Below, piece by piece: positions 63,301 to 64,000 of a DNA stretch of 64,000 nt. A program made the translations under genes and the position numbers. Each line of letters begins with the position of its first letter. Positions within the stretch are counted from its first letter, which is position 1. The notes under the pieces are model-generated. The model was not told the DNA's origin. It saw only the letters and a program-made list of their open reading frames with translations, and ran no database searches. The stretch comes from Dyadobacter linearis (lineage in GTDB: Bacteria > Bacteroidota > Bacteroidia > Cytophagales > Spirosomataceae), in contig NZ_CAJRAU010000002.1 of the NCBI RefSeq assembly GCF_907165045.1, positions 1 through 64,000 of the forward strand, in the 5' to 3' direction.

Positions 63301-64000
63301 AAGTAACTCCGAACGCGAATTGGCCAATGCAATGTACCTGGCGGGTTTTGATGTAAAGGATGTTCACATGACCGACCTGATTTCTGGTCGGGAAACTTTG
63401 GAGGATATTCAATTTATCGGCGCAGTAGGAGGGTTTTCAAACTCTGACGTACTCGGTTCTGCCAAAGGCTGGGCTGGTGCTTTCCTTTTTAATGACAAAG
63501 CGAGAGTGGCACTGGAAAACTTCTTCAAGCGTGAGGATACGTTGTCGGTGGGAGTTTGTAACGGTTGTCAGCTTTTTGTAGAGCTTGGCCTGATCAATAT
63601 GGGTCACGATGTGAAGCCGAAAATGCTCCACAATGCAAGCGGCAAGCACGAAAGTATCTTCACTTCGCTGACGATCCAGCCTAACAAATCGGTGATGCTA
63701 TCGTCTCTGGCAGGTTCAACTTTGGGCGTTTGGGTTTCCCACGGAGAAGGTCGCTTCGACTTCCCGTATACCGAAGACCGTTACAGCATTGTAGCCAAAT
63801 ACGGTTACGAAACTTATCCAGCTTGTCCAAACGGTTCCGGCTTCAACACCGCCATGCTCTGCGACGAAACTGGTCGACACCTGGTTATGATGCCACACAT
63901 CGAAAGATCACTTTTCCAATGGCATTGGGCGAATTATCCAGAGGGCAGGAAAGATGAGGTTAGCCCTTGGATTGAGGCTTTTGTGAATGCGCGGGAGTGG
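60356..64000 (+). CDS. purL: phosphoribosylformylglycinamidine synthase, 3' end outside the window
   Basis: At least 1215 codons, open to the window edge (large-form PurL is about 1220-1290 residues, so only the last residues are missing). It converts FGAR to FGAM with glutamine and ATP in purine synthesis. Motifs: GFSQVNSEHCRHKIFNG, KAETHNFPTTVEPFNGAATG, GGEIRDRLAGGQGSLPLAGT, IHDHGAGGHLNCLSELVEE, GIN-type IPTGKDSLSMKQ and the glutaminase domain with VGVCNGCQLFVELG (catalytic Cys near 1070) and VSHGEGRFDFPY. The ATG at 60356 begins MIYFFADKQNTVFAVQIE. Apparently monocistronic. Confidence 0.95.
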   Translation, partial: MIYFFADKQNTVFAVQIERTLTESDTSKLSWLFGGAELRDEQTITEFFVGPRAAMITPWSTNAVEITQNMDIQGIIRIEEFKKVDADFSGFDPMLSQKYSELNQELYTINIAPEPIKEVEDIAAYNKQEGLSLSDEEVGYLNNLAEKLDRKLTDSEVFGFSQVNSEHCRHKIFNGVFVIDGEEQPVSLFKLIRKTSEANPNSIVSAYKDNVAFLEGPVVRQFAPKRPDVPEFYEIKHFKSVISLKAETHNFPTTVEPFNGAATGSGGEIRDRLAGGQGSLPLAGTAVYMTALSRLEEGRPWENGVEERQWLYQTPMDILIKASNGATDFGNKFGQPLIAGSVLTFEHEEQGRKLGYDKVIMQAGGIGYGKADQAKKSTPEVGDQIVVMGGENYRIGMGGAAVSSADTGAFGSGIELNAIQRSNPEMQKRVANAVRGMVESDNNTIVSIHDHGAGGHLNCLSELVEETGGNIDLDKLPVGDPTLSAKEIIGNESQERMGLVISKENLETLKRIADRERAPLYQVGEVTGSHRFTFESAKTGAKPMDLKMEDMFGSSPKTVMADKSIERKYEPVTYEIGKLHEYLEQTLQLEAVASKDWLTNKVDRCVGGHVAKQQCAGPLQLPLNNVGVMALDFQGKDGIATSIGHAPLSALIDPAAGSRNAIAEALSNIVWAPLKDNLTSVSLSANWMWACKNEGEDARLYKAVKACSEFAISLGINIPTGKDSLSMKQKYKDAEVIAPGTVIISAAGHCDDITAVVEPVLKKSGGSIYYINLSGDTYKLGGSSFAQILNKIGDATPDIQSADQFKNAFNTIQQLIKEGKIQAGHDIGSGGLITTLLEMCFADRDLGASIDLSGLGDQNIIEKLFAENIGIVFQAEESVENALEANGVTFHKIGNVNLASTLTIKDAAGKWDFDIDQLRDVWFKTSYLLDIKQSGPKLAKERFDNYKHHVLRYKFPAQFDGKKPVIDESKPRPKAAVLREKGSNSERELANAMYLAGFDVKDVHMTDLISGRETLEDIQFIGAVGGFSNSDVLGSAKGWAGAFLFNDKARVALENFFKREDTLSVGVCNGCQLFVELGLINMGHDVKPKMLHNASGKHESIFTSLTIQPNKSVMLSSLAGSTLGVWVSHGEGRFDFPYTEDRYSIVAKYGYETYPACPNGSGFNTAMLCDETGRHLVMMPHIERSLFQWHWANYPEGRKDEVSPWIEAFVNAREW

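Noticed and set aside
1..64000. tRNA, rRNA, CRISPR, phage or complete IS elements
   Set aside because: None seen in the intergenic regions; no transposase, integrase or spacer-repeat pattern was recognised by eye.

Overview
The window looks like chromosomal DNA of a Bacteroidota bacterium of the Cytophagales type (Dyadobacter/Spirosomaceae-like; this is inferred from family content, with no rRNA in view). The evidence is a T9SS C-terminal sorting domain, a TonB-dependent receptor with a CarboxypepD_reg-like N-terminus, Bacteroidota-restricted families (DUF4468, DUF6152/DUF6644, DUF3526 ABC permeases), and promoters resembling TTG-N17-TAnnTTTG rather than sigma70 sites. No tRNA, rRNA, CRISPR array, phage or complete insertion sequence was recognised.
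Layout. 1-6900: minus-strand miscellany (an outer-membrane barrel protein, a secreted DinB-like protein, a CrtO-like membrane protein, a 1272-residue T9SS-exported beta-helix protein) beside a GrpB-family gene with a large in-frame internal deletion. 7200-9700: a plus-strand stress-protein group (YtxH, two DUF2382 proteins, a DUF937-like protein). 9700-30000: a Wzx/Wzy-type exopolysaccharide (EPS) locus. It has an initiating phosphoglycosyl transferase and a GT2 on the minus strand, then a polysaccharide-lyase-like lipoprotein, then a ten-gene plus-strand operon (Wza-like, Wzc-like, Wzx, Wzy, acyltransferase, two GT2, hexapeptide acetyltransferase, GT4, AsnB-type amidotransferase). An Alg13/Alg14-like split glycosyltransferase pair lies on the minus strand, followed by a second lyase paralogue. 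30000-35300: VOC protein, AraC-like regulator, phytase plus TonB receptor. 35400-42300: GH130 protein, GT4, GT4 fused to a C-terminal helical domain, transglutaminase-like protein, DUF3891. 42300-45900: three-gene ABC exporter. 46000-55600: a minus-strand carbohydrate/polyol operon (RbtT/DalT/CsbX-type MFS, D-2-hydroxyacid dehydrogenase, two FGGY kinases, histidine phosphatase, GDPD) divergent from a DeoR regulator with a sugar isomerase-like protein and an SGNH hydrolase. 55600-64000: small membrane and stress genes, then purL running off the edge.
The most striking signal is regulatory. Four promoters of the EPS locus each carry CCCC-centred motifs repeated with an exact 21-bp period on the coding strand (three copies in arrays A, C and D, two in phase in B). 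The promoter-proximal copy always reads (A/G)CCCCAAAA, and a TAnnTTTG-like -7 element ends exactly 41 nt downstream of its first C. This points to one unlinked activator controlling the initiating transferase, one lyase, the main operon and the Alg13/14 pair. A separate set of three TGCAAC...GTTGCA-like inverted repeats surrounds the promoter of the ABC exporter.
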